The notes under the pieces were generated by a model. That model searched no databases. It was given only the letters and a program-made list of their open reading frames with translations, and was not told the origin of the DNA. Shown in pieces: positions 41,580-50,512 of a stretch of DNA of 64,000 bases (the stretch's first letter is position 1; each line of letters begins with the position of its first letter). Made by a program: the position numbers and the translations under genes. Location of the stretch: NCBI RefSeq assembly GCF_001949145.1, contig NW_019091397.1, forward strand, positions 461,288-525,287, given 5' to 3'. The stretch comes from Acanthaster planci (lineage: Eukaryota > Echinodermata > Asteroidea > Valvatida > Acanthasteridae).

Positions 41580-41816
41580 ATGAGTAACGCTAAATCAATC
41601 GACGTAAATGGAATCGCAAACACGCTTTACCACGGTGCCATGGTTTCATGAATTTCTATGGCTTACGCTAAGCTGTTGGGTAAGCTATTTAAAATCAAAC
41701 CGCTAGACCTAAATAAATTATCTGCCGAAGACGCGTTAAAATTGACCGCGCTGTCTAGCGTTGCGTTGGCTACCCAGTCACAGGGTACATTGCCCACGAG
41801 TTTGCCCACCGCTTAA
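41580..41816 (+). pseudogene. Small ORF (78 codons) with one internal stop
   Basis: ATG 41580, in-frame TGA at 41649, TAA at 41814. It starts MSNAKSIDVNGIANTLYHGA; after the stop it has LNKLSAEDALKLTALSSVAL. Its start is marked by the TATA motif, which argues it was a gene. Function unknown. Confidence 0.45.
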
Positions 41817-41821
41817 AAAAC

Positions 41822-41833
41822 ATATATTATAAA
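41822..41833 (+). promoter_or_regulatory. TATA-rich element
   Basis: ATATATTATAAA three bases before ATG 41837. Confidence 0.5.
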
Positions 41834-41836
41834 AGA

Positions 41837-43519
41837 ATGGCTGATGGAGGATTTGAATTAGGTAAATTTGATTCAGATGATTTTACTAAACCCCCAGAAG
41901 AAGAAGAGTCTACATTAGACAATATAATGGCCTCATTAACTCAACTAAAAGTGGGGGAAGAACTGATTGAACAAAAATTGACGCTAAACCACAGGTCCGT
42001 AATACAACCTACAGGGGATACGCTAGAACGAGGAAAAAGGCATTTATAATTAATCCAATTGTGAAAGACTTTTACAGATATTTTGAACTTTCCAAAAGAA
42101 AAGATGTACCATCAGTAATTCACTATGAAAATTTTATCGCAAAGATCGAGGTTTATTTTTCAAAGGTCAAGGTAAATATGGCGAAGTGCCATCAACCGAC
42201 TAAACAAACCCAGATGTAATTGTTGGTCTTAACCACTTCGGACTGGGGCATTTTTCAACGTTGAGGATGCTGGGCCGGCATGACTATCATTTTTTCCATT
42301 TTCAAAATCCTGCAACAATTCATCATTCCATNNNNNNNNNNNNNNNNNNNNNNNNNNNNNNNNNNNNNNNNNNNNNNNNNNNNNNNNNNNNNNNNNNNNN
42401 NNNNNNNNNNNNNNNNNNNNNNNNNNNNNNNNNNNNNNNNNNNNNNNNNNNNNNNNNNNNNNNNNNNNNNNNNNNNNNNNNNNNNNNNNNNNNNNNNNNN
42501 NNNNNNNNNNNNNNNNNNNNNNNNNNNNNNNNNNNNNNNNNNNNNNNNNNNNNNNNNNNNNNNNNNNNNNNNNNNNNNNNNNNNNNNNNNNNNNNNNNNN
42601 NNNNNNNNNNNNNNNNNNNNNNNNNNNNNNNNNNNNNNNNNNNNNNNNNNNNNNNNNNNNNNNNNNNNNNNNNNNNNNNNNNNNNNNNNNNNNNNNNNNN
42701 NNNNNNNNNNNNNNNNNNNNNNNNNNNNNNNNGCAAAAAAAAGCCAAAGCTGCCGGTTATACTGGAAATGAAAATGTCTCAGCTAGAGATTTTATTAAAT
42801 ACAACATAGGATTTCAAAATTATGGAAAAAAACTGCAACAAGTTGAATCAGAGTTACAACCTATTCAGCCTCAAGATACTGAGATGGAGGAGCTCCCCCA
42901 AAAAGCCGGCCAAGTCAGTGACATCGTAGAAGAGCTAACCCAAGATACAGACGTTCAAACAGAAGGATTAAATTATAGAGAACTCGTCGCCTTGGACAAA
43001 TCATTACAGACTGTCAAAGGGGAATAAATTTTAAATCAGGGCAAATTAGATCAGTTAGATGATAAGATTCAACAGGTTAAAAATGAATTAGAAGAAGCGA
43101 CGACAGATGCGGAAAGAGCAAAACTCCAGGAGCAATTAGACGATTTACAAATCGAGAGAACCAGAAGATTAGAAATTACAAATAGAAATACGGATAAACT
43201 TCGTCCGCAAATCAATCAAATTAAAGAAACGATTACGGCAGTCATGGATTCAGATTTGACACTACGCGAGAGAATTAGAATTTTATTTCGGGAGCAATGT
43301 GTTACGATCGTAAGTATTTTAACGGCTTTTGGATTGGCCGTGAGTACAATCATAAGTAGTATCGTAGCTAGCATCAGAGCTGTTGGAACTCCTAGTGTAA
43401 TGCCTGCACCTGAACCACCAGCGCCCAAACCAATGCCAGCTCCTCTGTCCAAAGGTGGAATTACCGATTGGATAAAGCGTCAATTATGGAATTTGGCAAA
43501 CATATTGAAGAAACTCTGA
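41837..43519 (+). pseudogene. Structural-type membrane-anchored protein of the Polinton-like element (gap inside)
   Basis: ATG 41837 opens MADGGFELGKFDSDDFTKPP, acidic. The frame ends at 42047 but related sequence continues in other frames (KDFYRYFELS; FFKGQGKYGEVPST near 42155) up to the gap at 42332. After the gap: ARDFIKYNIGFQNYGKKLQQ, a coiled-coil region rich in Gln/Glu, a stop at 43025, and a second coiled coil (DDKIQQVKNELEEATTDAER). The tail has TLRERIRILFREQCVTIVSI, a membrane helix (LTAFGLAVSTIISSIVASI), a Pro-rich spacer and KGGITDWIKRQLWNLANILK, ending at 43517. This tail is typical of a long protein in animal Polinton-like elements; a C-terminal extension usually present there appears missing. 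Role unknown. Confidence 0.55.
42332..42732. other. Assembly gap (401 N)
   Basis: Unresolved bases inside the gene at 41837-43519. Open frames spanning it are artefacts. Confidence 0.99.
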
Positions 43520-43734
43520 CTTTGTTTTTAGCGGTTGGTTACATAATTTTGACTTTTATACAAAAAACATAAATCCATTTTATAATAGGCAAAAAAAATT
43601 TAAACACTTGTTTTCCATGTGAATAACAAGCGTTTTTTAATGCCTTTTACTTTTTCATCTACTCTAAGTTAATACTTTATACACCTATGGCGATAACTCC
43701 TATAATTAAAGATAACTTTTCTTCATGATGGATG
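43520..43734. other. Convergent intergenic region between the two arms
   Basis: A+T-rich; left-arm genes end at 43519 and right-arm genes end at about 43735. ACACTTGTTTTCC..GAATAACAAGCG (43605-43635) could form a weak hairpin acting as a shared terminator. Confidence 0.4.
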
Positions 43735-44722
43735 TCTAATGTTTTTTTTATCTGGTACCCGTTGCTTTGGTTGAGTGGGTAAGAGTTCTGGTTGCTTTAG
43801 TTCGGGTAATTTTTTGCTCGCTTCACCCGCAAAAATGTCTTCAACCTCTGGTCCCAAATTTAAACTCGGAACGTAACCTGTCCTCATATCTGCAGTTGTG
43901 ATTTGTAAATTATTGTTGTAACCGTCAAAAGTGCCGATGCCTTAGTCCATGTCCGAGGGCACCAAATATAACCCCGGGGCAACAACAAAGTTTAAAGGCG
44001 TTTTTGCATATTGCAACGAATCTTGAAATTTGTCAATCGACTGTTCGAGATCAAAGGCTGAATTAATTAAAGATTCCACGATCGTAATAAAACACTGGTC
44101 TTGGTCTGTGCCTGTGCCCCGAGTAACGCGTAGACGTAAGCTCAAATAGACTTGCTTACCTAGGTGATTCCCACGGTTGTTAACCTAGACTTTTTAGGAA
44201 TAAAATCCCACCAGACCAAAGTGACCGCGTCTGACTGTGAAATCCAACTGACCGTGTAAGTACTCGCGTGACCCGAGCCTTTAGGCGGTTTAGCCCAGCC
44301 AAAGCCCATGTAAGTAGATCCCACGTATTTGCCGTTGGTGACGTGTAAGTCATGAGCATCGTAATTTTTATTAGGGACAGGTATGAAACCATTGTCATAA
44401 TAATAAGCAGTTCCTAATCTGTTTGACAGTCATAAAATATTTTTTGTACAGTGTAATATACATGAAAATTGAATAAAGCCGACACGTACGGATTGGGGTC
44501 AGACAGCAAATCAAAGCCCACGCCGCAGGCCGTCGTCGCGCAATAGACCACGAAATTAAATTGATTTTGATAAAAAGAAATTGGATCAGTTGTCCAACAA
44601 TTGACCGCTTCGTTCGTGGTGACTTTCGGTAATTTATACATGTGCGTTAAATTTGGAAACTCGGCGGTAAACGAGTTGTCTTTGTTGACAACAATTGTTA
44701 AACTACTAAAGCTGGTTCCCAT
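43735..44722 (-). pseudogene. Putative structural protein (right arm), frame-shifted
   Basis: ATG 44722 is preceded by a TATA motif. The first 102 codons are open (MGTSFSSLTIVVNKDNSFTA.., with VVYCATTACGVGFDLL). A frameshift near 44425 is followed by DNGFIPVPNKNYDAHDLHVT and GSTYMGFGWAKPPKGSGHAS in another frame. A third segment (44145-43942) has QCFITIVESLINSAFDLEQS and ends at TAG 43942; in-frame coding-like sequence continues to about 43735 (GPEVEDIFAGEASKK). Total about 325 codons. No family recognised; the aromatic, Gly- and Thr-rich, beta-type composition suits a capsid or fibre protein. Confidence 0.5.
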
Positions 44723-44734
44723 TTATTTTATACA
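44723..44734 (-). promoter_or_regulatory. TATA-rich element
   Basis: On the minus strand GTATAAAATAA immediately precedes ATG 44722. Confidence 0.5.
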
Positions 44735-44823
44735 TCTTTATTTTCATTTTAAAGGAGGCGCCGTTGATTGGGTCGCTTGATAAGTGGGTGGTTTATCTTC
44801 AAACTTTATCGACTTGGTTAAAG

Positions 44824-45485
44824 TTATTCGCCAAGTTTTTTCATAAGATCTTTTTTTAAAACCGCCGCCCGTTCGTTGGCTAGCGCTTCTGCTCTCTCAT
44901 TTACTTGATGTTCAAATTCTTCTTTGCTGGTCGACTTGGTTTCTTGTAATTTTGTAGACGTACTTGATCTGATCTTTTCTTTCATTTCGTTAAACTTTTT
45001 TAGGTCAGATAAAATCAGTACAAATTCTTCCTGCGATATGTCACCGTCTTCAATCGCGTGAGATACGTATTCCTCGATCGTGTTTAATTTAGCATCGGCA
45101 AGTAAGCGGATTTGATCGTGCTTTTGGTTTTGTGAGTTAATCGTTTAGTGGCATACTTTAGCACCGCGTAGGCACTAAACGCACCAATAAGCGATACCTT
45201 CCATCACTAGTCCCACGGGTGCCGACACGGTGCCCAAAAGAGCGGGAATCCCGACGGCTGCCGAGGTAACACCCAATGCTTCCATGCCGTACTCTACGTA
45301 ACCAAGTGCAGTGAGTACCTATTTACTCTTTTTATAGCTAGCTTCGCACGCATAGTGTTCTCTTTGAATTTGGGATTTAATTTCTTCGATCTTTCGAAGG
45401 CAGTAAATTTTAGTTTCTGATTGTTCGGCCAAGTTTAAAGTCAAATCTGAGTGTTTACTTAAATCCGGGTATCATTAGTAGTCAT
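44824..45485 (-). pseudogene. Conserved membrane/helical protein of the right arm, frame-shifted
   Basis: ATG 45485 after a TATA motif; the frame shifts within 20 codons. Readable parts: LTLNLAEQSETKIYCLRKIE (45450), a stop near 45320, a Gly/Ala-rich hydrophobic stretch (GVTSAAVGIPALLGTVSAPV, 45265-45200), then a charged helix KHDQIRLLADAKLNTIEEYV, ISQEEFVLILSDLKKFNEMK and a C-terminal MKKLGE before TAA at 44824. The 'LLA.AKLN.I...IS.A..DG.IS.EEF' segment is one I recall from small proteins repeated in cnidarian Polinton-like elements. Function unknown. Confidence 0.5.
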
Positions 45486-45490
45486 CTTTT

Positions 45491-45499
45491 TATTATATA
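45491..45499 (-). promoter_or_regulatory. TATA-rich element
   Basis: TATATAATA on the minus strand, six bases before ATG 45485. Confidence 0.5.
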
Positions 45500-46647
45500 C
45501 GCATTTTAAAAAAGTCTAACTTGATTAAAATTTTGCCGATATTATTCAAGAGCTCACCTCGATCGTTTTTAACAGAAAAACTCAATTCACTGATGTTTCT
45601 GTGTATAAACTTTTTAGGCGTTTTACACGTCACGGGTGTTGAGGTGCAAGGCTCGGTAGCAATCACATATAGCAAGTCTAAAGACTGCCCATTATAAAAG
45701 TTGTCAAATGTATTTTATTGTTTGCAATGAATAAACGTGAATTTCAAGGGGTTTAAATCATACTTGCCTTCATAAATAACGTTAGGTAAAAGTTTTATTT
45801 TGGGTAAGTTCAATAGCTTAGACACTTTTTATTTAGTCACAACTTGAGATTGGTGTCCGTAATGGCCAAAGTCACCCTTTTAGATTCTGAGTGAACCTTA
45901 AAAGACACGCCTGGAATCAAGTTTAACAAAAAGTCAAACCAGTCCATGTTGTAATAACCGGGAGATACCACGATGCTTCCTCTTTGACCCTCGGGTAATG
46001 GTTGAGATGAGCTTTGAGAATGAAGTCTATCGTATATTGGTTCCGTTAGCCCCGTCAAAAAAAGTCTTTTAGTTATTTCTCTTCTGGGTCTCGTGGGTTG
46101 TACAGGGGAGTTTGTTGTACATTGTAGGTCGAGTTGGGGATTCCCTTCCTAAATTTCATTCAAGGCTTGTCTTTGTCCCTCCAGCAGTGAAACTAATTTG
46201 ACTTTTTTATCGTCGATATCATAAGCTAAACAAGCTCGCGTTTCTAATGGTTATCTTTGGTTTAACTGCTCTCCTGAAGTTGCGATTTCTTGGTTTAGCT
46301 GCTTAATTTCCTCATTGAGCGATGATTCTGATTTCTTCTGCTAAAGTGCCTTTTTTATTTGCTTGGATCAATCTGGTTTAAGCTGTTTTTACTAATTCTG
46401 AATTGGGAGATACTTCCGTTCTTTCCTCTGAAGGTATTCCAGGCGGTCTTTCGCCATGTACCCCCACGGGCCTACCGTCCAAGTTTGTATCCCACTTAAT
46501 TTCAGTCGCGTTTGTTACGTTAAAATATCCAGCTTCAAACTGAATATACTTTTCTCTGACGACTTTTTCGCCTTTGGTGTTTTTAATGGCATCTTTCAAT
46601 TTAAACGTCTGCTTGCTCTAGGTTAAGTAAAATGTGTGAGTTTCCAT
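45493..46647 (-). pseudogene. Putative penton/minor-capsid-like protein (right arm)
   Basis: ATG 46647 (METHTFYLT) after a TATA motif, with a stop at 46618. The frame continues KDAIKNTKGEKVVREKYIQF, a Pro/Arg-rich segment, a stop at 46378, then a shifted coiled-coil-like SLNEEIKQLNQEIATSGEQL, stops near 46250 and 46150, and GYYNMDWFDFLLNLIPGVSF (45940). After another shift near 45840: NVIYEGKYDLNPLKFTF, FYNGQSLDLLYVIATEP and a C-terminal ELSFSVKNDRGELLNNIGKI then LIKLDFF. That last motif resembles the conserved end of a structural protein common in Polinton-like elements of invertebrates. Heavily broken. Confidence 0.45.
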
Positions 46648-46660
46648 TTTATAATATACG
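46648..46660 (-). promoter_or_regulatory. TATA-rich element
   Basis: GTATATTATAAA precedes ATG 46647. Downstream of the next gene, ATACGTTTT..AAATCTTGTTT is repeated three times at 46659-46740. Confidence 0.45.
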
Positions 46661-46748
46661 TTTTGAAAAATTTTGTTTGGACAGTCTATACGTTTTGAAA
46701 AATCTTGTTTAGCAATCTATACGTTTTTGGAAATCTTGTTTGGCGAGG
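46661..46748 (-). repeat. Three short tandem repeats in an intergenic region
   Basis: The unit (about 32-36 bp) built on TATACGTTTTGAAAAATCTT-GTTTGG-CAGTC occurs three times between 46656 and 46748 with small changes. Possible terminator or spacer expansion. Confidence 0.6.
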
Positions 46749-46980
46749 TTAAATTTGTCGAGGGACGTTTTTCCAATACTTATCCGAAACTTGAAACAAA
46801 TCGTCTACTTTTAAACCATCTTCCCCGGTTGCATCTTGATAACATACCGTGATTAAAGCCTTCAACGGTCTTCCTCTAGATATCTTGTCATCTAAAACTC
46901 GATTTAACACGTATTTGATGCGACCCGATTGATCACTGGGCAATTCAATGTTAAGTTCTCTAAAAGTCTTCTCTGATTTT
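46749..46980 (-). CDS. Small right-arm protein (about 75 aa)
   Basis: The minus-strand frame runs KIREDF.RELNIELPSDQSG-like from about 46980 and then VLNRVLDDKISRGRPLKALI, VCYQDATGEDGLKVDDL, ending KNVPRQI at 46749. The plausible start ATG at 46982 overlaps the end of the zinc-protein gene upstream by a few bases. No family recognised. Confidence 0.4.
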
Positions 46981-47201
46981 CATGGTGGGTTTTTTTTCCA
47001 AACGTGATGACGGTAGTATCTATCTCCCATCGCTTCAGGGGTATATGAAGGAACCCAACCAAAAATTAGACCGCAATGTCGGCATACATATCTTTCGTCC
47101 CTTTCAAATATGTCGTGTTCACACATTTTTTCTGGTCGTGGTGCTGGAGTTGGCCATTCAGGTTCGTAACCGCGTAGGTGACAAATTTCTGCATGTGTCA
47201 T
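46980..47201 (-). CDS. Small zinc-ribbon protein (73 aa)
   Basis: Intact frame from ATG 47201, preceded by ATATAAATAAC (47205-47215). Zn ligands are probable in KMCEHDIFERDERYVCRHCG (C-x-H...C-x2-C, residues 27-44) followed by WVPSYTPEAMGDRYYRHHVW. One-finger proteins of this kind are common as DNA/RNA-binding or transcription factors in DNA viruses. The order is conserved within the right arm, next to the 46749 ORF. Confidence 0.6.
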   Translation of the reverse strand: MTHAEICHLRGYEPEWPTPAPRPEKMCEHDIFERDERYVCRHCGLIFGWVPSYTPEAMGDRYYRHHVWKKNPP

Positions 47202-47403
47202 TGTTATTTATATGTTGTTTATTTATTTAAGGAACGAGTGACATAAAAACACCCCAATTATTCCAAAGAATAACCGAGGATCAATCAACTTTTAATTACA
47301 CAGGAAATTCAAATTCAATCGACTTTTAATTTCACGGGAGATTCAGATATGCTAAATGCTTGCAACGCCGACTTATTTGAAATTAGTCCGTGGTTTTTAA
47401 TTT
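47202..47403. other. Intergenic region of right arm
   Basis: Contains a near-duplication: CAATCAACTTTTAATTACAC (47282) and CAATCGACTTTTAATTTCAC (47317). Confidence 0.6.
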
Positions 47404-47757
47404 TCAACATTGCCGTTGCCACTCTATACTTAACGCTGGCGCCGCAAGACAGTGAACCGTGGGTACCGTAGTATACGTCTTTTGGACAAATAAATGATTG
47501 TGCGTCGCATCTCTTATTGATAAATTTATCGATATTTGACGAGTCAATGGATCTTTTTTGGTCATCAAATAGGGAGGCATAACGTACATTTGGTTTTTAG
47601 CCATATAAGGTGGTTTAACTACATATTCAGTCTTGTTCAATTCATCGATATCACGACTGGCTTTGTAGGCGTTTACAGTGTTTGACGGGAGATTAGACTC
47701 TTGAGATTCGATAAACCTATTAACGGCCAAATTTATGTGATCAAGTATGTTTGTCAT
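47404..47757 (-). CDS. Right-arm protein of unknown function (117 aa)
   Basis: Intact frame from ATG 47757: MTNILDHINLAVNRFIESQE, then PPYMAKNQMYVMPPYLMTKK and a C-terminal CLAAPALSIEWQRQC. One of the few unbroken frames of the element. No family recognised. It lies between the zinc-ribbon gene and the 47830 gene. Confidence 0.55.
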   Translation of the reverse strand: MTNILDHINLAVNRFIESQESNLPSNTVNAYKASRDIDELNKTEYVVKPPYMAKNQMYVMPPYLMTKKDPLTRQISINLSIRDATHNHLFVQKTYTTVPTVHCLAAPALSIEWQRQC

Positions 47758-47829
47758 AGGTTGTTGTATTTGATAGCAAATTTGCCGACCAAATAAATTT
47801 TCGGGCGTTTTATGTCGAGTGCCATATTT

Positions 47830-48108
47830 TTAAAGCGGGTTTATGACGTAACAGGGTTCTATCGTCATAATCAACAGGCGTTTATTTTGGCCGTAGTGAT
47901 GGTAAAAAATGGGCAAAGTGCATTGACTCACGTGGGTGCCTTCTTTAATCATGGGTTTTGAAATGATTAATTTACTCGGGTCAAAAGGACCATAGGTGGC
48001 GTTGGGGTCACAGTTGTCGGCATTGAGATGCTCGTGGTCGTCTGACACGATATATACTTGGGTTGACATGGTTCTGATTTTCCTGGCTTTGTTATAAATT
48101 ACTCTCAT
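47830..48108 (-). CDS. Right-arm protein of unknown function (92 or 79 aa)
   Basis: Frame from ATG 48108 (or an internal Met at 48069, MSTQVYIVSDDHEHLN) to 47830. It ends two bases from the start region of the neighbouring Cys-comb gene, whose stop is at 48111. Intact. Composition is soluble; no motif recognised. Confidence 0.5.
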   Translation of the reverse strand: MRVIYNKARKIRTMSTQVYIVSDDHEHLNADNCDPNATYGPFDPSKLIISKPMIKEGTHVSQCTLPIFYHHYGQNKRLLIMTIEPCYVINPL

Positions 48109-48110
48109 TT

Positions 48111-48650
48111 TTATTCGGCCGCGTCTATTAACTCGGGTGGGATTTCTACTTTAATTAAATGTTCAACGTCAATGTCGTATTCAATAATTAGTCCAATTTC
48201 GTATAAATCAGAGTCCAGTTTTGTCGCTGATTCGAGCAGTGGCTCGTTTTTTAGCGCATGCCGCAGCTTTTTATGCTTACCATCTATGAGCACCACGTGA
48301 TTCATTCCTTCCAACTCGACACAATTTACGCAGCTGGTGCAATATGTACAACCAAAACATTCAATACAATTGCTGCACTCATAACAATCCTCGCAACTGT
48401 CCAAGGCATTTGAATTTAGACAGTAGTATGAATTAAAACAAGCCACGCAATTTATACATCTACCAAAATTGTCGCAAGTGGAGCAGTTATTACATCTGGC
48501 ACAGTCGTTACATTTGTGGCAATCGTGGCATTCTTTACAATTGGTACATTGAAACAAACGGTCAGAATTTAAACAACGAAAGCAATCGTACGAATCTACC
48601 AAATCGATTGAATTTCTCATGTCTTTGCAGTTTTTATTTATTTTTCTCAT
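48111..48650 (-). CDS. Cysteine-comb protein (179 aa)
   Basis: Intact frame from ATG 48650, the first gene of the right arm, starting just inside the TIR. Residues 22-112 hold more than 30 Cys at a regular spacing of two or five residues between Cys (for example CTNCKECHDCHKCNDC, CSTCDNFGRCINCVAC, CSNCIECFGCTYCTSC). The C-terminal 65 residues are ordinary (LESATKLDSDLYEIGLIIEY..) and end PPELIDAAE. Cys every 3/6 residues on a repeating turn suggests a disulfide- or zinc-stapled beta-solenoid. Similar Cys combs occur in large DNA viruses. Function unknown; its intactness in a decayed element is notable. Confidence 0.65.
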   Translation of the reverse strand: MRKINKNCKDMRNSIDLVDSYDCFRCLNSDRLFQCTNCKECHDCHKCNDCARCNNCSTCDNFGRCINCVACFNSYYCLNSNALDSCEDCYECSNCIECFGCTYCTSCVNCVELEGMNHVVLIDGKHKKLRHALKNEPLLESATKLDSDLYEIGLIIEYDIDVEHLIKVEIPPELIDAAE

Positions 48651-48982
48651 TTTTTCTATCGACTTGACATGTTTTTTTATATATTGTTATTTTTATATAC
48701 AGTCTGTTTATTTAAGGCGGTTGTAAGCTGTGAGAAGTGACGAATTCAGGCCGGGCAAGTCGAATCTTGTTGCGACGGGGAAAGCGAGGGAAATCCCTTT
48801 TTTTGTTTGAAAGTCACAGGGTTAGAGGTCTAGGTTGTTTAAGCGAGGTCTATGCAGGCTGGCGCACGTCACGAGTTGTTTACAAAAAAAGTGTGCCGGG
48901 GTCGAAAGGTCAAGGTAAGTGAAGTGGGAAAGGGAGAAACGGGGTTGAAAAGGGAGGTGACGCAGAACTCTCCTATCCCTAC
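48642..48982 (-). repeat. Right terminal inverted repeat
   Basis: Reverse complement of 35131-35508 with about 85-90% identity by eye. It contains ATATATTGTTATTTTTATAT, which may act as the promoter for the 48650 gene. It ends CCTATCCCTAC at 48982. Confidence 0.92.
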
Positions 48983-49020
48983 TAGTACTACTACTGCTCA
49001 GCAATTCAGCCCTTGGGCTG

Positions 49021-49345
49021 CTATTGGCAGTTCGAATTTAATAAACCAGCAATAGTAATAATAATAACACCAGCAATAAGTTTGTTTTTCAAAGCTTTAT
49101 CAGTTACCGATATTTTGATACTTTGCTGTGATCGGTCAGCATTATGAGTCCACGTCTGAGGTAATTCATTTCCTTTTTGCATACCAAGCAATACTGAATA
49201 TGCCATGCCTGGCCGATCCAGTTTTCGGACAGCTTCAGCTCGAGGAACACCATCAACTGCTTTTTCCAACCAGTCCCACTTCCAAGCATTTTTTTACGCC
49301 TTTATCAATGGTTTTGATATCCTGTCCATCACGTTCGATGATATC
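49021..49345 (-). other. Unidentified coding-like fragment
   Basis: In two minus-strand frames: DIIERDGQDIKTIDKGVKKC (49340-49275), then, after a shift, KAVDGVPRAEAVRKLDRPGM and AYSVLLGMQKGNELPQ, ending with a hydrophobic LIAGVIIITIAGLL before the stop at 49021. The composition looks like real protein (charged N-terminal helix, C-terminal membrane anchor) but I do not recognise it. It could be part of a decayed mobile element or a host pseudogene. Confidence 0.35.
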
Positions 49346-49460
49346 CTTCCTTCCTTCATTTTGAGTTTTGACGCGTGGGTGAGACGCTCACAATGCACGT
49401 AGACAACAGCATTTTTTCAACGCTTGTGGCCAGCCGCGGAAGCAGTATAGTATCCATATA

Positions 49461-49776
49461 GGGTGCGTTCGATTAGCTTCCCTTAACACACCAGTGTTAC
49501 ACTCAAGGGATGCCTCAAAAGGAGGCTTATCGAACGCTGCAGTGTGTTTTCCAAGGCATTCTGGGAAAAAGGTCAAGTCCCCGCCACGTTCCATCATATA
49601 CTTCCATGCACGAACAGTCCATTCGTGACGTCATTACACGGCAGCCTACAGAGACACGCTCGCCAACCGGGGTTACTAGTGGCTGACACCAGAGGAGGCA
49701 CGAGAATCACATGATGGCTAAACGCACACTCTCGTGTAAGTTTGACTGACACGTGTAAACTAATCGAACGCATCCC
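49461..49776. mobile_element. Non-autonomous DNA transposon (MITE) with GGGTGCGTTCGATT termini
   Basis: 316 bp. Left end GGGTGCGTTCGATTAGCT; right end, other strand, GGGATGCGTTCGATTAGTT. A further internal CGAACGCTGCAGTG lies at 49529. Termini of this sort occur in Harbinger- and hAT-type MITEs; no unambiguous target duplication could be read (flanks CCATATA and ATGGTCG), so the superfamily is open. Confidence 0.7.
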
Positions 49777-50512
49777 ATGGTCGAGTTCGGGCGGCCAGTT
49801 CTTGACACGGGTTTCTTGTTCTCGCGCTCGAATGGCAGGAACACGACTCAAGAACTCTGTTCTCGTAACAGGATCACACACCACCTCCTGCTCAGGGTTT
49901 TACAGGAACACACAAGAAAAACTCATGAGATTTTGATTTTTGAACAGCTGCTAAAAGTAAAGAGATGGCTTCCAAAGCCATAGACAATGGGACGTTTTGC
50001 AAATTAACTTCAATAATTTTCCGTAACACAGAAATGACTGTTCCTGTTTATATAGAAAAGAATTCAGCCCATCCAAACAATAACTCTCGAATAACGTAGC
50101 CCACATGGACACCGCCATGTTGCATGTTGCTTGTCACTAACTACCAGCGACAACCGGTTGTTGGTTCCAGGTGTTCAAGCGGCTGACCCATGAACAACAA
50201 ATCGAGCTGTTCGTGGATATACAGGAACAAGCCGCCCGAACTCAGCCATGATTGTGTACCGAAAAGTGGAGCTACGCTGGCACAGCCAGCGCCAAAGGGC
50301 GCACAGAAACAAGCCCAAAATAGGGATATTATTTTTTGTGCACACAGATTTTTAAAAACTGCAGAAATTGGCAGATCCGCGAAAAAGTTGCATGCCTGTC
50401 TTATGTTTTGCAAAAGACCTTTGCTATAGGTTACTTTAGGTTGTAAAGTTTCAATGTCATATGACTTTAATGCCCAAAAAGGTGACAAAAAAAGTGCTGA
50501 AAGATGAAGAAG
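49777..50512. other. Non-coding stretch
   Basis: Open frames at 49777-49983 and 50141-50488 have no recognisable features. Nothing else seen. Confidence 0.45.

Larger units (their letters stand above)
35131..48982. mobile_element. Polinton-like (virus-derived) element with terminal inverted repeats
   Basis: 13.85 kb bounded by long TIRs. Left-arm genes run inward on the plus strand (35.5-43.5 kb) and right-arm genes on the minus strand (43.7-48.65 kb), converging near 43.6 kb. Gene content (protein-primed-type DNA polymerase B, capsid-like protein, P-loop ATPase, small basic and membrane proteins) places it with Polinton/adintovirus-like elements of animals. Internal base composition is A+T-rich and differs from the TIRs. 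No retroviral-type integrase or cysteine protease was found, and the polymerase palm is missing, so it is a defective fossil. No clear target-site duplication was found: flanks GCAGTG and TAGTAC differ. Confidence 0.88.

Noticed and set aside
42229-42809. Several open frames across the second N run
   Set aside because: Artefacts of the gap on both strands.
35125-48988. Six-base target duplication around the Polinton-like element
   Set aside because: The hexamers next to the TIR ends (GCAGTG and TAGTAC) do not match; the ends may be eroded.
50141-50488. 115-codon minus-strand frame with hydrophobic stretches
   Set aside because: No start context, no motif, no neighbour support; composition as expected by chance.
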